Assembly (NCBI RefSeq): GCF_001648555.1
Contig: NZ_LQXM01000028.1
Location: 310,001 to 374,000 of the forward strand
Direction of reading: 5' to 3'
Length of the DNA: 64,000 bases
DNA from: Rossellomorea aquimaris TF-12
GTDB lineage: Bacteria > Bacillota > Bacilli > Bacillales > Bacillaceae_B
In this document: piece by piece, positions 63,610-64,000 of the stretch
How the letters are laid out: every line of letters starts with the position of its first letter
Position numbering within the stretch: position 1 is the stretch's first letter
Program-made: the position numbers and the translations under genes
The notes under the pieces: model-generated
Told to the model about the DNA's origin: nothing
Databases searched by the model: none
What the model saw: the letters and a program-made list of their open reading frames with translations, nothing else

Positions 63610-64000
63610 TTATTTAGTTAGCAAGATACAAGCATTATTCCCACTATTACCATGGTTTGTAACACTCACAGCCTGCACTGGTTGATAGATTGTTTTATAA
63701 ACGATAGGTAACTCCTCAAACCCTCTACCAGATGTTTTAATCGTAGGAGGAATAAAACCATATTCCATTGAAATGAGTGAAGAAATGATTTGAATAGCTC
63801 CCATAGCAGCGAATGAATGACCCATCATACCCTTTATAGATGTTATTGGAATAGAATGCTGAAATAATTCTTTATGTATAAATCCTTCAATTCGATCATT
63901 TGTATGAAGACCAAGTGCTTGACTATTTACATAGCAAGGTAGTGCTTCTCCCAACGTATCTTTATATAGAGAGAGCATTTCTTGTCCCGTTTCATCTGAT
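63610..64000 (-). CDS. beta-ketoacyl synthase C-terminal part (partial, atypical)
   Basis: The frame is open to the right edge (about 129 residues seen). SQALGLHTNDRIEG and ITSIKGMMGHSFAAMGAIQ match the KAS C-terminal domain with its first catalytic His. The second His region (PxH-x-A in FabF) reads PIVYKTIYQP and the usual FGFGG gate is replaced by HGNSGNN. It therefore may be a modified or non-elongating ketosynthase from a biosynthetic cluster beyond the window rather than FabF. Confidence 0.8.
   Translation of the reverse strand, partial: SDETGQEMLSLYKDTLGEALPCYVNSQALGLHTNDRIEGFIHKELFQHSIPITSIKGMMGHSFAAMGAIQIISSLISMEYGFIPPTIKTSGRGFEELPIVYKTIYQPVQAVSVTNHGNSGNNACILLTK

Noticed and set aside
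1..64000. tRNA, rRNA, prophage or complete insertion sequence
   Set aside because: No cloverleaf, rRNA block, phage structural gene set or IS ends were seen; the only mobile-element trace is the RAYT remnant.

Overview
The window comes from a low-GC, motile, naturally competent, endospore-former-type Bacillaceae (Bacillus sensu lato). Evidence: the run comFA-comFC-yvyF-flgM-flgN-flgK-flgL-yviE-fliW-csrA-hag-flaG-fliD-fliS-fliT-hpf-secA-prfB-yitT-cccB-ftsE-ftsX follows the Bacillus subtilis order almost gene for gene; SigD, SigB and CcpA-type sites, a SAM-I riboswitch and AGGAGG ribosome binding sites are visible. Genus cannot be fixed from the sequence alone.

Layout. 1-1500: tail of an unknown gene, an unknown 91-residue gene under a c-di-GMP-I riboswitch, and a CBO0543-type membrane protein. 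1529-10573 (minus strand): envelope and secretion block, with an FtsEX-linked M23 hydrolase, ftsX, ftsE, cccB, a YitT protein, prfB (with its programmed +1 frameshift) and secA. 11073-17183: insertions relative to B. subtilis, namely a SEC-C protein, a DUF1028 protein, an M29 aminopeptidase, hpf, a frameshifted REP-associated transposase, an orphan ABC-2 permease and an MmcQ protein. 17290-28984: late flagellar and competence genes with three SigD promoters and the FliW-CsrA-Hag translational control module. 29219-45000: DegV, a DMT exporter, a secreted nucleotidase, murB, an XRE-TPR regulator, a VOC protein, ppaC, an SDR, a class B PBP, trhO and a SigD-driven LysM-NlpC/P60 hydrolase. 45175-50604: an 1809-residue secreted nuclease/nucleotidase with a near-identical internal duplication. 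51222-57300: two TM2 proteins, metNIQ under a SAM riboswitch, a DUF1659/DUF2922 pair and glutamate dehydrogenase. 57518-64000: a three-gene prepilin-like operon, a cytoplasmic histidine kinase, a GGDEF-EAL protein and the end of an atypical ketosynthase.

How it works together. Motility (SigD/FlgM/FlgN), flagellin homeostasis (FliW/CsrA/hag leader), wall cleavage (FtsEX-M23, LysM-P60) and c-di-GMP metabolism and sensing (GGDEF-EAL protein, GEMM-I riboswitch) are all present, which fits a motile-to-sessile switch. Secreted nucleotidases and a CcpA site suggest scavenging of extracellular nucleotides.

The least explained layer is intergenic. Two short repeat families are scattered through the window: REP-A (core ggtgcctggcacc), which flanks the broken REP transposase and recurs at three other loci, and REP-B (core gagggacggacct), which repeatedly abuts the T-tract of intrinsic terminators in one orientation. 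There are also two arrays with a 20-21 bp period, a duplicated 200-bp segment with a conserved hairpin upstream of the XRE-TPR regulator, and at least one convincing short gene (41 codons, GTG start). All assignments are from reading the sequence and recalled family knowledge; no searches were run.
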